DNA of 35,189 bases from positions 1-35,189 of the forward strand of contig MNES01000018.1 of NCBI GenBank assembly GCA_001917815.1. Direction: 5' to 3'. The first letter of the stretch is position 1; each line of letters opens with the position of its first letter. A program made the translations under genes and the position numbers. Source of the stretch: Chloroflexi bacterium 13_1_40CM_65_17 (GTDB lineage Bacteria > Chloroflexota > Dormibacteria > Dormibacterales > Dormibacteraceae). This document shows positions 1 to 7,357 of the stretch, piece by piece. A model generated the notes under the pieces. It was not told the DNA's origin, did no database searches, and worked only from the letters and a program-made list of their open reading frames with translations.

Positions 1-43
1 CAAGCTCAGCCCCAGATGCTCCACCCCCACACCCCACTGTCAT
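1..43 (-). CDS. 5' end of a leftward gene, cut by the window edge
   Basis: Only the first 10-14 codons could lie in the window, so the product cannot be identified. The leftward promoter at 50-78 should start transcription near position 43, where an ATG (43-41) would give a leaderless mRNA. In another frame, GTG codons at 30-28 and 24-22 open a reading frame beginning V-G-V-E-H-L-G-L-S-L. That pattern loosely resembles the N-terminus of RecF-type proteins and would fit SOS control, but ten residues cannot establish it. Both reading frames stay open to the window edge. Confidence 0.35.
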   Translation of the reverse strand, partial: MTVGCGGGASGAEL

Positions 44-49
44 GAAACG

Positions 50-78
50 ATTATACGAACATTTGTTTGTAGGGTCAA
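50..78 (-). promoter_or_regulatory. sigma70-type promoter with LexA/SOS-like box in the spacer
   Basis: Read on the minus strand there is a TTGACC -35 (78-73), a 17-base spacer and a perfect TATAAT -10 (55-50). The spacer side of the -10 holds CGAACATTTGTTTG on the plus strand (56-69). It matches the Gram-positive LexA operator consensus CGAAC-RNRY-GTTYG at all but one position. A repressor bound there would block RNA polymerase. The promoter drives the gene leaving the left edge, so that gene is probably damage-inducible. The match is seen directly; LexA binding is inference. Confidence 0.72.
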
Positions 79-157
79 GCGAATCCGAAAGAATTAACTG
101 GCTTGCATGTCTCCTTCCAGACCCCACCCCAACACCCACTTCCCAGTCTCTTCCGGG

Positions 158-505
158 TCACCACCACGCTCGCCTCCTTGCCACCCTCTTGTAATACGCA
201 TCCTCGACCCACCTGATCGGCCGGACCTGGTACAGCGCAGCGAGGAGAGCCCACCCGCCCCCGAGCTCGGCCCACGTCCGGTTCACCGCGGCTGCAGCCT
301 CGAACTTCCTACCTCCCGGCTCCACAACCCACACCGCCCGATCCACCTCCTCGCGACTCATTCCCAGTCGCTCCGTCAGCCCTTCCTCCTGGTTCGGCCT
401 CGGATCAAGGCGACCCGCCCGGTCGTGGCGCTGGACCCAGCGCGCAAGGCGAATTCAAAACTGGCACTCGCCGTCGTACACCAGGATCAGCCGATCAACC
501 GCCAC
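158..505 (-). CDS. DCC-family (DUF393) thiol-disulfide protein with in-frame UGA: candidate selenoprotein
   Basis: Reading through one UGA (457-455) gives a continuous 115-residue protein from GTG 505 to the UGA stop at 160-158. It matches the DCC/DUF393 family throughout: a beta strand ending in VYDGECQF, the redox motif, a helix like IRLARWVQRHDR, a central VWVVEPGGRKF segment and a C-terminal DAYYKRVARRR helix. Family members carry D-G-x-C-x-x-C; here the second Cys codon is UGA, giving C-x-x-U. CxxU is a known redox arrangement in selenoproteins. The frame stays open for 98 codons after the UGA, and a hairpin lies where a bacterial SECIS should be. The alternative is a one-base nonsense mutation (TGC or TGT to TGA) in a dying gene. 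The start is uncertain; an in-frame TAG at 517-515 limits it. The gene is divergent from the acyl-CoA ligase with about 20 bases between. No selA, selB, selC or selD is in the window, so Sec decoding cannot be confirmed. Confidence 0.62.
428..457 (-). promoter_or_regulatory. SECIS-like hairpin directly after the in-frame UGA
   Basis: After the UGA (457-455) come 11 bases, then GCGCTG (443-438), a four-base loop GGTC (437-434), then CAGCGC (433-428). This is a perfect 6-bp stem. The loop begins 18 bases after the UGA and opens with GG. Known bacterial SECIS elements have an apical loop roughly 16-37 bases after the UGA with a G at its first positions. In E. coli fdhF, from memory, the upper stem also starts after about 11 bases and its loop contains GGUC. 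The bulged U of fdhF is absent here. The same bases encode A-R-W-V-Q-R, a normal family sequence, so part of the palindrome may be coincidence of codon choice. Confidence 0.5.
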
Positions 506-525
506 ACCTCGAAACTACACTGCAG

Positions 526-2064
526 GTGCAGATGGCTGGGCTGGATCTTCCCAATCGCTACAACGTCGGCGCGGACCTTCTCGAGCGCAACCTGAAGGCC
601 GGCCGCGAAGGTAAGGTGGCGATCCACTCCGCCGGTGGCGACGTCACCTACGGTGAGCTCTTCAAGCTTGCCTGCGGTGCGGCCCGGACGCTCACGGAGC
701 TGGGTGTCCGAAGGGAGGAGCGGGTCCTCATCGTCGCCTTCGACAGTCCCGGGTGGGTAGCGGCTTTCCTGGGCGCGATCCGTCATGGCGCAGTGCCGGT
801 TCCGGTCAACCCCTTACTCCAGCGTTCCGAGGACTACGACCACTTCATCGAGGATTCGCTTGCCCGCGTGGTCGTCGTCGACGCCACCAGCGAAGAGAAG
901 CTGAAGGCTGCCGCGGAACGCGCGGCGCAGCCGCCGCGTCTGATTCGCGCCGGCCAGATCTCCATCGAGGACGAAGTAGCCGCGGCGCCGACCCGCAGGG
1001 ATGACATGGCATTCTGGCTCTACAGCTCGGGTTCGACAGGCAAGCCGAAGGCAGTCGTCCACCTCCAACACGACATCCCGTACACCTGCGTCACGTACGC
1101 CGAGCAGGTCCTCGGGATCACCGAGCGCGACACGACGTTCTCGACCACCGGCCTGTTCCACGCCTACGGCTTCGGCAACAACCTCACCTTGCCGTACTGG
1201 GTCGGGGCCACTACCGTGCTGCATGCTGGAAGGCACACGCCGGCGACAGTGCTGGAGACGATCGAGAAGCGGCGGCCAACGCTGTTCTTCTCGGCGCCCA
1301 CCCTGTACAACGCGATCCTCAATTTCGAGGGTTCTCGCGACCGCGATCTGTCATCGATCCGCCACTGCGTCGCCGCCGCTGAATCGCTGCCGGCGGAAGT
1401 TTGGCGGCGCTGGAAGGACGCGTACGGCCTCACGATCCTGGACGGGGTCGGCTCCACGGAGATGCTCCACATCTACTGCTCCAACCGCCTGGACGATGTG
1501 CGTCCGGGGTCGAGCGGCAAGCCGGTCCCCGGTTACGAGCTGAAGATCCTCGACGAAGAAGGAAAGCCGGTGCCCACTGGTGAAGCCGGCGACCTCTATG
1601 TCAAGGGTGACAGCGCGCTCGCGCTCTACTGGGCACAGCACGAGAAGACCAAGCGGTCCGTGCTCGGCGAATGGTTCTTCACCGGCGATCGTTATCGCGT
1701 CGATGCCGACGGCTACTACTGGTACGAAGGCCGCTCGGACGACATGATCAAGGTCAGCGGATTGTGGGCCTCGCCGATCGAGATCGAGTCGGTCCTGCTC
1801 GAGCACCCGGCCGTGGGCGAGAGCGCGGTGGTGGGCGTCGAGGTCGAGGGGTTCACAAGAATCAAAGCTTTCGTCATCGCCAAGGACGGGGTAGACCGCG
1901 GCGATGTCTTGGTGGCCGAGCTGCAGGAGCACTGCAAGTCGAAACTGCAGCGCTATCAGTACCCGCATTTGATCGAATTCGTGGACGAGCTGCCGAAAAC
2001 CGTCACGGGCAAGATCCAGCGCTACAAGCTGCGCGAGAAGGAAGCAACTCCCGCCAGTGCCTAA
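526..2064 (+). CDS. benzoate-CoA-ligase-like acyl-CoA synthetase
   Basis: An ANL-superfamily AMP-forming ligase of about 512 residues that activates a carboxylic acid with ATP and CoA. The P-loop-like motif YSSGSTGKPK lies near residues 166-175, the adenylate motif DGVGSTEM near 305, the TGD motif (FFTGDRY) near 385 and the catalytic C-terminal lysine in TVTGKIQ near 494. The sequences around VVHLQHDIPYT and HIYCSNRLDDVRPGSSGK resemble benzoate-CoA ligases specifically, so an aromatic or related acid is the best substrate guess. The start may be GTG 526 or ATG 532; ATG gives MAGLDLPNRYN, which matches the usual N-terminus. The stop overlaps the next gene's GTG by 8 bases, so it heads the operon. 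No ring-cleavage or benzoyl-CoA reductase genes are nearby, so a benzoate-degradation role is not supported by context. Confidence 0.88.
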   Translation: MQMAGLDLPNRYNVGADLLERNLKAGREGKVAIHSAGGDVTYGELFKLACGAARTLTELGVRREERVLIVAFDSPGWVAAFLGAIRHGAVPVPVNPLLQRSEDYDHFIEDSLARVVVVDATSEEKLKAAAERAAQPPRLIRAGQISIEDEVAAAPTRRDDMAFWLYSSGSTGKPKAVVHLQHDIPYTCVTYAEQVLGITERDTTFSTTGLFHAYGFGNNLTLPYWVGATTVLHAGRHTPATVLETIEKRRPTLFFSAPTLYNAILNFEGSRDRDLSSIRHCVAAAESLPAEVWRRWKDAYGLTILDGVGSTEMLHIYCSNRLDDVRPGSSGKPVPGYELKILDEEGKPVPTGEAGDLYVKGDSALALYWAQHEKTKRSVLGEWFFTGDRYRVDADGYYWYEGRSDDMIKVSGLWASPIEIESVLLEHPAVGESAVVGVEVEGFTRIKAFVIAKDGVDRGDVLVAELQEHCKSKLQRYQYPHLIEFVDELPKTVTGKIQRYKLREKEATPASA

Positions 2065-3088
2065 ACACATCGCGGTCCTGCCCTGCGACGGGGCGGGGAA
2101 GGAGGTCGTGCCGGAAGGGATCAAGGTATTGCGCGCGGCCGGCGCGGACTTCGAGTTCGAGGAGTTCGACGTCAACGCCGACTCCTACCTGCGCACCGGC
2201 GTCGCGATCCCGAGCGATGTGTGGAGGGAACTTCAGGGCGCCGATTCCATCCTGTTCGGCGCCGTGGGGGATCCGCGCGTGCCGGACCCGAACTACCTCG
2301 CCGGCGTCCTGCTACGGCTTCGCTTCGAGCTCGACCTCTACGTCAACCTCCGCCCGGCCAGGCTGTACGACGACCGTCTTTCCCCCCTTCGACGCGAGGA
2401 CCGCAGGCAGGTCGATCTCATGATCGTGCGCGAGAACACCGAAGGCCTCTACGTAGGCATGGGCGGGCGTTTCAAGAAAGGGTCTGAGCACGAGATCGCG
2501 ACGCAGGAGGACGTCAACACTTATGGAGGCGTGACGCGGATCATCGAGCACGCCTTCGGGATCGCCGAGCGCGAGGTCGTGATGGTCGACAAATCCAACG
2601 CGATGACGTTCGCCGGCGGCCTATGGCAGGAGCGATGGAAGGCGGTGGCCGCTGAGCATCCGCGAATCAAGACGCGCCACCTTTACGTCGACGCCGCGGC
2701 GATGCAGCTGGTGAAGGACCCCGGGCAATTCGAAGTCATCGTCACCGGCAACCTCTTCGGTGACATCCTGTCGGACCTCACGGCCGAGCTGGTTGGAGGG
2801 ATGGGCATCGCTCCCTCGGCCAACATCAACCCCTCGACCGGCCGGGGCCTGTTCGAGCCGGTTCACGGGACGGCGCCTGACATCGCCGGCGAGGGCTTGG
2901 TGAACCCGGTGGGGGCGATTTTGAGCGCGGCTATGATGGTGAGACACCTGGGTGTTCCGGACATGGCAGACGCGATCGAGGGTGCGGTCGAATCAGCCAT
3001 TCGCGCGCGTGAGTGCACGCGCGACATCGGCGGCGAACTGTCGACGGCGCAAGCCGGTGACGCGATCGTGAAGAGGCTGAGGGACTAG
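2057..3088 (+). CDS. isopropylmalate dehydrogenase-like beta-decarboxylating dehydrogenase
   Basis: A 343-residue member of the isocitrate/isopropylmalate dehydrogenase family, which oxidises and decarboxylates a 2-hydroxy-3-carboxy acid with NAD to give a 2-oxoacid. Seen: IVRENTEGLY near 125, VDKSN near 177, the metal/substrate segment VTGNLFGDILSD near 229-240 and the cofactor loop EPVHGTAPDIAG near 272. In the substrate loop, hand alignment to Thermus LeuB keeps the two leucines that hold the isopropyl group, while the LeuB Glu87 position is Ala. This favours a hydrophobic side chain over a carboxylate but allows a substrate other than 3-isopropylmalate. It starts at GTG 2057 inside the ligase gene and is followed 10 bases later by the dehydratase. 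Length is normal. It could simply be leuB. Confidence 0.87.
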   Translation: MPKHIAVLPCDGAGKEVVPEGIKVLRAAGADFEFEEFDVNADSYLRTGVAIPSDVWRELQGADSILFGAVGDPRVPDPNYLAGVLLRLRFELDLYVNLRPARLYDDRLSPLRREDRRQVDLMIVRENTEGLYVGMGGRFKKGSEHEIATQEDVNTYGGVTRIIEHAFGIAEREVVMVDKSNAMTFAGGLWQERWKAVAAEHPRIKTRHLYVDAAAMQLVKDPGQFEVIVTGNLFGDILSDLTAELVGGMGIAPSANINPSTGRGLFEPVHGTAPDIAGEGLVNPVGAILSAAMMVRHLGVPDMADAIEGAVESAIRARECTRDIGGELSTAQAGDAIVKRLRD

Positions 3089-3098
3089 GACCGAGCAA

Positions 3099-4388
3099 AT
3101 GGGCATGACGATGACGGAGAAGATCCTCGCGCGCGCGAGCGGCCGCGACAGCGTGCGCCCGGGGGATCTCATCCTCGCCAAGGTCGACTTCGCGATGGGC
3201 CACGACCTGACGATCCCGCCCGCCGGCAAGATCATGCGCGAGCAGATGGGCGCGGAGAAGATCTGGGATCCCGAGCGCGTCGCGGTCACACAGGACCACT
3301 TCCAGCCCGCAAAAGACGCGGCGAGCGCGACCCTCGGCCGCCTCACCCGCGAGTTCTCGCACCAGATGGGCATCAAGTGGTACTTCGAGGTGGGACAGGG
3401 CGGCATCTGCCACACGGTGCTGCCGGAGAACGGGCTTGTGCTGCCTGGTGAGCTGGTCGTCGGCGCCGACTCGCACAGCTGCACCTATGGCGCCCTCAAC
3501 AACTTCGCGACCGGCATCGGCTCCACCGATCTCGCCTGCGTGCTCGCCCTCGGCGAGCTGTGGTTCCGCGTGCCCGAGACGCTGAAGTTCGTTTTTCACA
3601 ATCGACTCAAGGAGTGGGTCGAGGCCAAGGACCTCATCCTTTATGTGATCGGTCAGATTGGGGTCGACGGCGCGAGGTCCAAGGCGATGGAGCACGTGGG
3701 CGAGGCGCTCAAGTCCATAGACATGGAGGCACGGCTGACGATCACCAACATGGCGATCGAGGCCGGCGCCAAGAACGGCATTCTCGAGTTCGACGAGGTC
3801 ACGCGCGAGTACCTGGAAGGCCGCGCCAAGCGACCCTACACGCCCGTGTCGTCCGATCCCGACGCCGAGTACGAGAAGGTGTTCGAGTTCGACGCGGCGG
3901 CGGTGGAGCTGGGTGTCGCGAAGCCGATGTCTCCGGACAACTACGCACCGCTTTCGGAGGTCGTCGGCACGCGCCTGGACCAGGTGTTCATCGGTTCGTG
4001 CACCAACTCACGCATCACCGACCTCCGTCGGGCCGCGGCAGTGCTCGAAGGGCACAAGGTGGCCGATGGGGTACGGCTGATCATCACGCCGTCCTCCCAC
4101 CAGGTTGCGATCCAGGCTGAGCGCGAGGGATTGATCCGCACGTTCCTCGCCGCCGGGGCGGCGTGGACGACGGCCACGTGCGGGGCGTGCCTCGGCGGCC
4201 ATATGGGGGTGCTGGGCGAAGGCGAGGTCTGCCTTTCGACGACCAACCGCAACTTCCCCGGCCGCATGGGCCACCCGAAAGCGATGGTCTACCTTTCCAA
4301 CCCGGCGGTCGCGGCCGCCAGCGCTGTCACGGGCGTCATCACTCACCCAGGAGAGGTGCTGAAGAAGATGCCCGCGGGGATCCGGTGA
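3099..4388 (+). CDS. leuC: isopropylmalate/homoaconitate dehydratase large subunit
   Basis: A 429-residue aconitase-superfamily large subunit of the archaeal/short LeuC-HacA type. It isomerises 2-substituted malates through a [4Fe-4S] cluster. Three cluster cysteines are visible: one in IGSCTNSR near residue 300 and two in TCGACLGGH near 360-363. GADSHSCTYG near 127 and FATGIGSTDL near 140 are substrate-side family motifs. The pair with the small subunit just downstream (GTGA overlap of 4 bases) shows a heterodimeric enzyme. Whether the substrate is isopropylmalate, homocitrate or another 2-alkylmalate cannot be read from the large subunit alone. The ATG at 3105 or 3111 would also serve as start. 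Confidence 0.88.
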   Translation: MGMTMTEKILARASGRDSVRPGDLILAKVDFAMGHDLTIPPAGKIMREQMGAEKIWDPERVAVTQDHFQPAKDAASATLGRLTREFSHQMGIKWYFEVGQGGICHTVLPENGLVLPGELVVGADSHSCTYGALNNFATGIGSTDLACVLALGELWFRVPETLKFVFHNRLKEWVEAKDLILYVIGQIGVDGARSKAMEHVGEALKSIDMEARLTITNMAIEAGAKNGILEFDEVTREYLEGRAKRPYTPVSSDPDAEYEKVFEFDAAAVELGVAKPMSPDNYAPLSEVVGTRLDQVFIGSCTNSRITDLRRAAAVLEGHKVADGVRLIITPSSHQVAIQAEREGLIRTFLAAGAAWTTATCGACLGGHMGVLGEGEVCLSTTNRNFPGRMGHPKAMVYLSNPAVAAASAVTGVITHPGEVLKKMPAGIR

Positions 4389-4921
4389 CGTTCCCGAAGG
4401 TCCTTCGTGGGCGCGCCTGGAAGTTCGGCGTCAACATCGACACCGACCAGATCATTCCGGCCAAGTACGCGATCTACTCGCTCGACGAGAAAGAGCTCGG
4501 CAAGCACGCGATGGAAGGCGTGCCCGGTCGCGAGACGTGGGCGGGACAGGTGGCGCCCGGCGACATCATGGTCGCCGGGTCGAACTTCGGCTGTGGCTCG
4601 TCGAGGGAGATCGCCCCGGTTGCAATTCGCGGCGCCGGCATCTCGCTCGTCATCGCCGACTCCTACGCGCGCATCTTCTTCCGCAACGCGATCAACATGG
4701 GCTACCCGATCCTTCAGTCGCCGCAGGCCGCGGAAGCAGTGGAAGAGGGCGACGAGCTCGAAGTCGACCTTGAGGAGGGCGTCATCCGCAACTTCACGAA
4801 GGGGGACGAGTACCGATCCGAGGCCTTCCCCAAGTTCATGAACGAGCTGCTGCACATGGGCGGGCTCGTGCCCTGGGTGCGCAAGCGCTTGCAGGAACGA
4901 CGCGTCGCCGCGGGTCGATAG
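4385..4921 (+). CDS. leuD: isopropylmalate dehydratase-like small subunit
   Basis: A 178-residue LeuD/HacB-type swivelling domain. It starts at GTG 4385 overlapping the large-subunit stop. Seen: [12 protein letters not shown] near 16-27 and the active-site segment [11 protein letters not shown] near 64-74. The specificity loop reads Y-A-I-Y. In characterised archaeal proteins a YLVY-like loop goes with isopropylmalate, while YLRT, with an Arg for the extra carboxylate, goes with homoaconitate. Having Ile where Arg would be argues for a hydrophobic substrate. The TAG stop shares its last base with the next GTG start (4921), so translation is coupled to the synthase. Confidence 0.88.
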   Translation: MTFPKVLRGRAWKFGVNIDTDQIIPAKYAIYSLDEKELGKHAMEGVPGRETWAGQVAPGDIMVAGSNFGCGSSREIAPVAIRGAGISLVIADSYARIFFRNAINMGYPILQSPQAAEAVEEGDELEVDLEEGVIRNFTKGDEYRSEAFPKFMNELLHMGGLVPWVRKRLQERRVAAGR

Positions 4922-6303
4922 TGGACTACAAGCCAGTTGAGCTTCAGGAGCCCCTGGAAGAGCTCGCTCGCGACCCCAAGCGCTTCGCTCACGACCTCGT
5001 CTTTCCGCCCGCAGCGAAGATCCGCGTCTACGACGACACGCTTCGCGACGGTGAGCAGATGCCGGGCGTGGCGATCACGCCGAAGGACAAGTACGAGCTC
5101 GCCCGGATGCTGTCTGACATCGGAGTCCATGTCATGGACGTGGGATTTCCATCGGTATCCGAGAGCGAGCGCGAGACGCTGAGGCTGGTCCTCGAGGGCC
5201 GCAAGCACGGTGAGATCCGGCCCGACCTCGAGGTCGTGTGCATGGCTCGTTCGACCAAGAGCGACATCGACGCCACCATGGCGGTGATCGACCAGCTGGG
5301 CCACCGGCGCGATGAGGTGACGTACTTCATCTTCACGTCCGCCTCCGACCTGCATGTGAAATACAAGCTCGGCAAGACACTGCTGCATCGGGAGGGGATC
5401 CCCGAGTCTGAATGGCTGGAGCTGCCGGTCGAGTTCTATCGCGCGGCCAACGTCAGGATGATGTGCGAGGCGATCACCTATGCGCGCGAACAGGGCGCGA
5501 CGTCGGTCGAGTTCGGCGGCGAGGACGGCAGCCGTGCCGACGTCGACTACATCGCCCAGCTGCATCGAGAAGGCCTGAAGGCGGGCGGCACGCGGCCGTC
5601 GACGCCGGACACCGTCGGGTGTTACTCACCCTTCGCGGTGCGCGAATACATTCCACGCATCAAGGCCGCGGCGCCGGATGCGCCGCTGGTAGTGCACTTC
5701 CATAACGACCTCGGCCTCGGCGCATGGAACACCGTGATGGCGTTGGGGTCGGGCGCGGAGGTGTTCACGACCAGCGTCAATGGAATCGGCGAACGCACCG
5801 GCAACGCGCCGATGCACCAGGTCTTGCTCCAGCTGCGCTACCTCTTCGGCATCGAGATCCCTCGATTCAAGTACGAGAAGCTTCGCGATCTCGCGCGACA
5901 CCTCGAGCGCGTGACAGGCATACCTGTGCAGCCCACCGAGCCGGGCATCGGCCTGAACGTGTTCACGCACGAGTCCGGCATCCACACCGCGGGCATGCTG
6001 ATCCACCCGGCGATTTACCAGTTCCTGCCTCCGGCCGACATGGGCGCGAAGGTCGAATACGTCTACGGCAAGCATTCCGGCGCGGTGGTCATCGAGCACG
6101 CTCTGCGCGAAGCCGGGATCCGCCCGGAGCACGAGCTCGTCGCGAAAGTGTTGGTCGAGGTGAAGCGGGTACGCGAGGAACGCGCGCAGCACGCAGATTT
6201 TTCCGACTTCCACCGCCGTTACTACGACCACCTGAACAACCTCGGGCTCACAGCCGGCGAAGTCGTCGACATCGCGCATGCGTTGGCGAGGGACAAACCC
6301 TGA
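4921..6303 (+). CDS. LeuA-like 2-alkylmalate synthase without regulatory domain
   Basis: A 460-residue DRE-TIM metallolyase of the isopropylmalate/homocitrate/citramalate synthase group, which condenses acetyl-CoA with a 2-oxoacid. Seen: the catalytic DDTLRDGEQMPG near 37-48, the metal-binding HFHNDLGLG near 259, GIGERTGNAP near 288 and HESGIHTAG near 349. After the catalytic and accessory helical region the protein ends in VDIAHALARDKP. The C-terminal LeuA allosteric dimer domain of ordinary 2-isopropylmalate synthases (about 510-570 residues) is missing, so leucine feedback is not expected by that route. The N-terminal extension of about 30 residues before the barrel is unusual. Start GTG 4921 overlaps the upstream stop by one base, and its stop overlaps the next ATG by one base. 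Confidence 0.85.
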   Translation: MDYKPVELQEPLEELARDPKRFAHDLVFPPAAKIRVYDDTLRDGEQMPGVAITPKDKYELARMLSDIGVHVMDVGFPSVSESERETLRLVLEGRKHGEIRPDLEVVCMARSTKSDIDATMAVIDQLGHRRDEVTYFIFTSASDLHVKYKLGKTLLHREGIPESEWLELPVEFYRAANVRMMCEAITYAREQGATSVEFGGEDGSRADVDYIAQLHREGLKAGGTRPSTPDTVGCYSPFAVREYIPRIKAAAPDAPLVVHFHNDLGLGAWNTVMALGSGAEVFTTSVNGIGERTGNAPMHQVLLQLRYLFGIEIPRFKYEKLRDLARHLERVTGIPVQPTEPGIGLNVFTHESGIHTAGMLIHPAIYQFLPPADMGAKVEYVYGKHSGAVVIEHALREAGIRPEHELVAKVLVEVKRVREERAQHADFSDFHRRYYDHLNNLGLTAGEVVDIAHALARDKP

Positions 6304-7289
6304 TGGCGACCACGACGAAGCAGAGTGCTGCCACGCACGAGGAATACCTCCAGCTGCATCGCTGGATGTGCATGGCCAAGGCCCTGGACGACCGGATGCA
6401 CATCCTGGTCAAGCAAGGGCGCGCCCCGTTCGTCGGCTCGAGCCGCGGCCACGAGGGCATCCAGGTCGCGTCGACGGCGGCGATCGGTCCCGATGACTGG
6501 CTCGTGCCGCACTACCGCGGGCTCGCGAACGCGCTGGTGCGCGGGCTGACGATGAAGGAATGGATGCTGGCGGTGTTCGCCAAGGCGGGCGACCCGCTGT
6601 CAGCCGGGCGCAACATCCCGGGCGGCTGCTACAGCTGCCGGCGGCTGAAGATCGCTCCCGTCTCGCAGGTGGTGGCGAGCTGGGTCCCCAAGGCAGCCGG
6701 GATCGCGTACGGATCGAAGCTGTCCGGCGACGGCGCCGTGACGCTGTGCACGTTCGGGGACGGCGCGACGAGCCAGGGTGACTTTCACGAGGGCGTGAAC
6801 TTTGCCGCCGCGCACAAGCTGCCCGTGGTCTTCGTGTGCGAGAACAACGGCTATGCGATCTCGGTTCCGATACGGCTGCAGATGGCAAACCCCGACGTCG
6901 CGGACCGCGCCCGCGGCTACGGCATGGTGGGGGTGACCGTCGACGGCACCGACGTTCCCGCGGCATACGCCGTTTGCAAGGAGGCGGTCGAGCGCGCCCG
7001 CCGGGGCGAGGGGCCGACCCTGATCGACGCCAAGATCTGGCGCATCAACTCCCACACCTCAGAGGACAACCAGCTCAAGTACCGCTCCAAAGAGGAGATC
7101 TCCGACGCGGCCGAGCATGACCCGATCGAGCGCTTCAGGTCATGGCTCGTGGAGCGCGGATGGATCGCCGCCGAAGAGGCGGTGCGCATCCAGGCCGTGT
7201 GCGACCGGGAGGCCTCCGACGCCGCCGACTGGGCCGAGCAGCAGCCAGACCCGGTCCCCGAGGACGCCCTCACGCATCTATTTGCCTGA
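6303..7289 (+). CDS. branched-chain 2-oxoacid dehydrogenase E1 alpha subunit
   Basis: A 328-residue thiamine-diphosphate-dependent E1 alpha subunit of pyruvate/branched-chain 2-oxoacid dehydrogenase type. The ThDP motif starts at GDGATSQGDFHEG near 152 and ends with CENNGYAIS near 180. The phosphorylation-loop region INSHTSEDN near 242 is of the BCKDH type. E1 alpha decarboxylates a 2-oxoacid and needs E1 beta, a lipoyl E2 and E3 to form acyl-CoA. No E1 beta follows, which is odd because the two are nearly always adjacent. The only lipoyl domain in the window is far away at 34281-34520. As last gene of the operon it would consume the 2-oxoacid made by the upstream enzymes. Confidence 0.87.
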   Translation: MATTTKQSAATHEEYLQLHRWMCMAKALDDRMHILVKQGRAPFVGSSRGHEGIQVASTAAIGPDDWLVPHYRGLANALVRGLTMKEWMLAVFAKAGDPLSAGRNIPGGCYSCRRLKIAPVSQVVASWVPKAAGIAYGSKLSGDGAVTLCTFGDGATSQGDFHEGVNFAAAHKLPVVFVCENNGYAISVPIRLQMANPDVADRARGYGMVGVTVDGTDVPAAYAVCKEAVERARRGEGPTLIDAKIWRINSHTSEDNQLKYRSKEEISDAAEHDPIERFRSWLVERGWIAAEEAVRIQAVCDREASDAADWAEQQPDPVPEDALTHLFA

Positions 7290-7357
7290 CCGCGCGACCC
7301 GCGGAGCCGCCTCCAGCGTGTCTACAAGCAGGTGCACCGAAGATAGACTGAATTCGA

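Noticed and set aside
107-595. Long plus-strand frame over the first 600 bases
   Set aside because: Its Pro/Arg/His-rich product has no family features; it is antisense to the DCC gene and runs into the acyl-CoA ligase in another frame.
526-2064. Benzoate degradation cluster
   Set aside because: Only the ligase looks benzoate-specific; no reductase, epoxidase or ring-cleavage genes are near.
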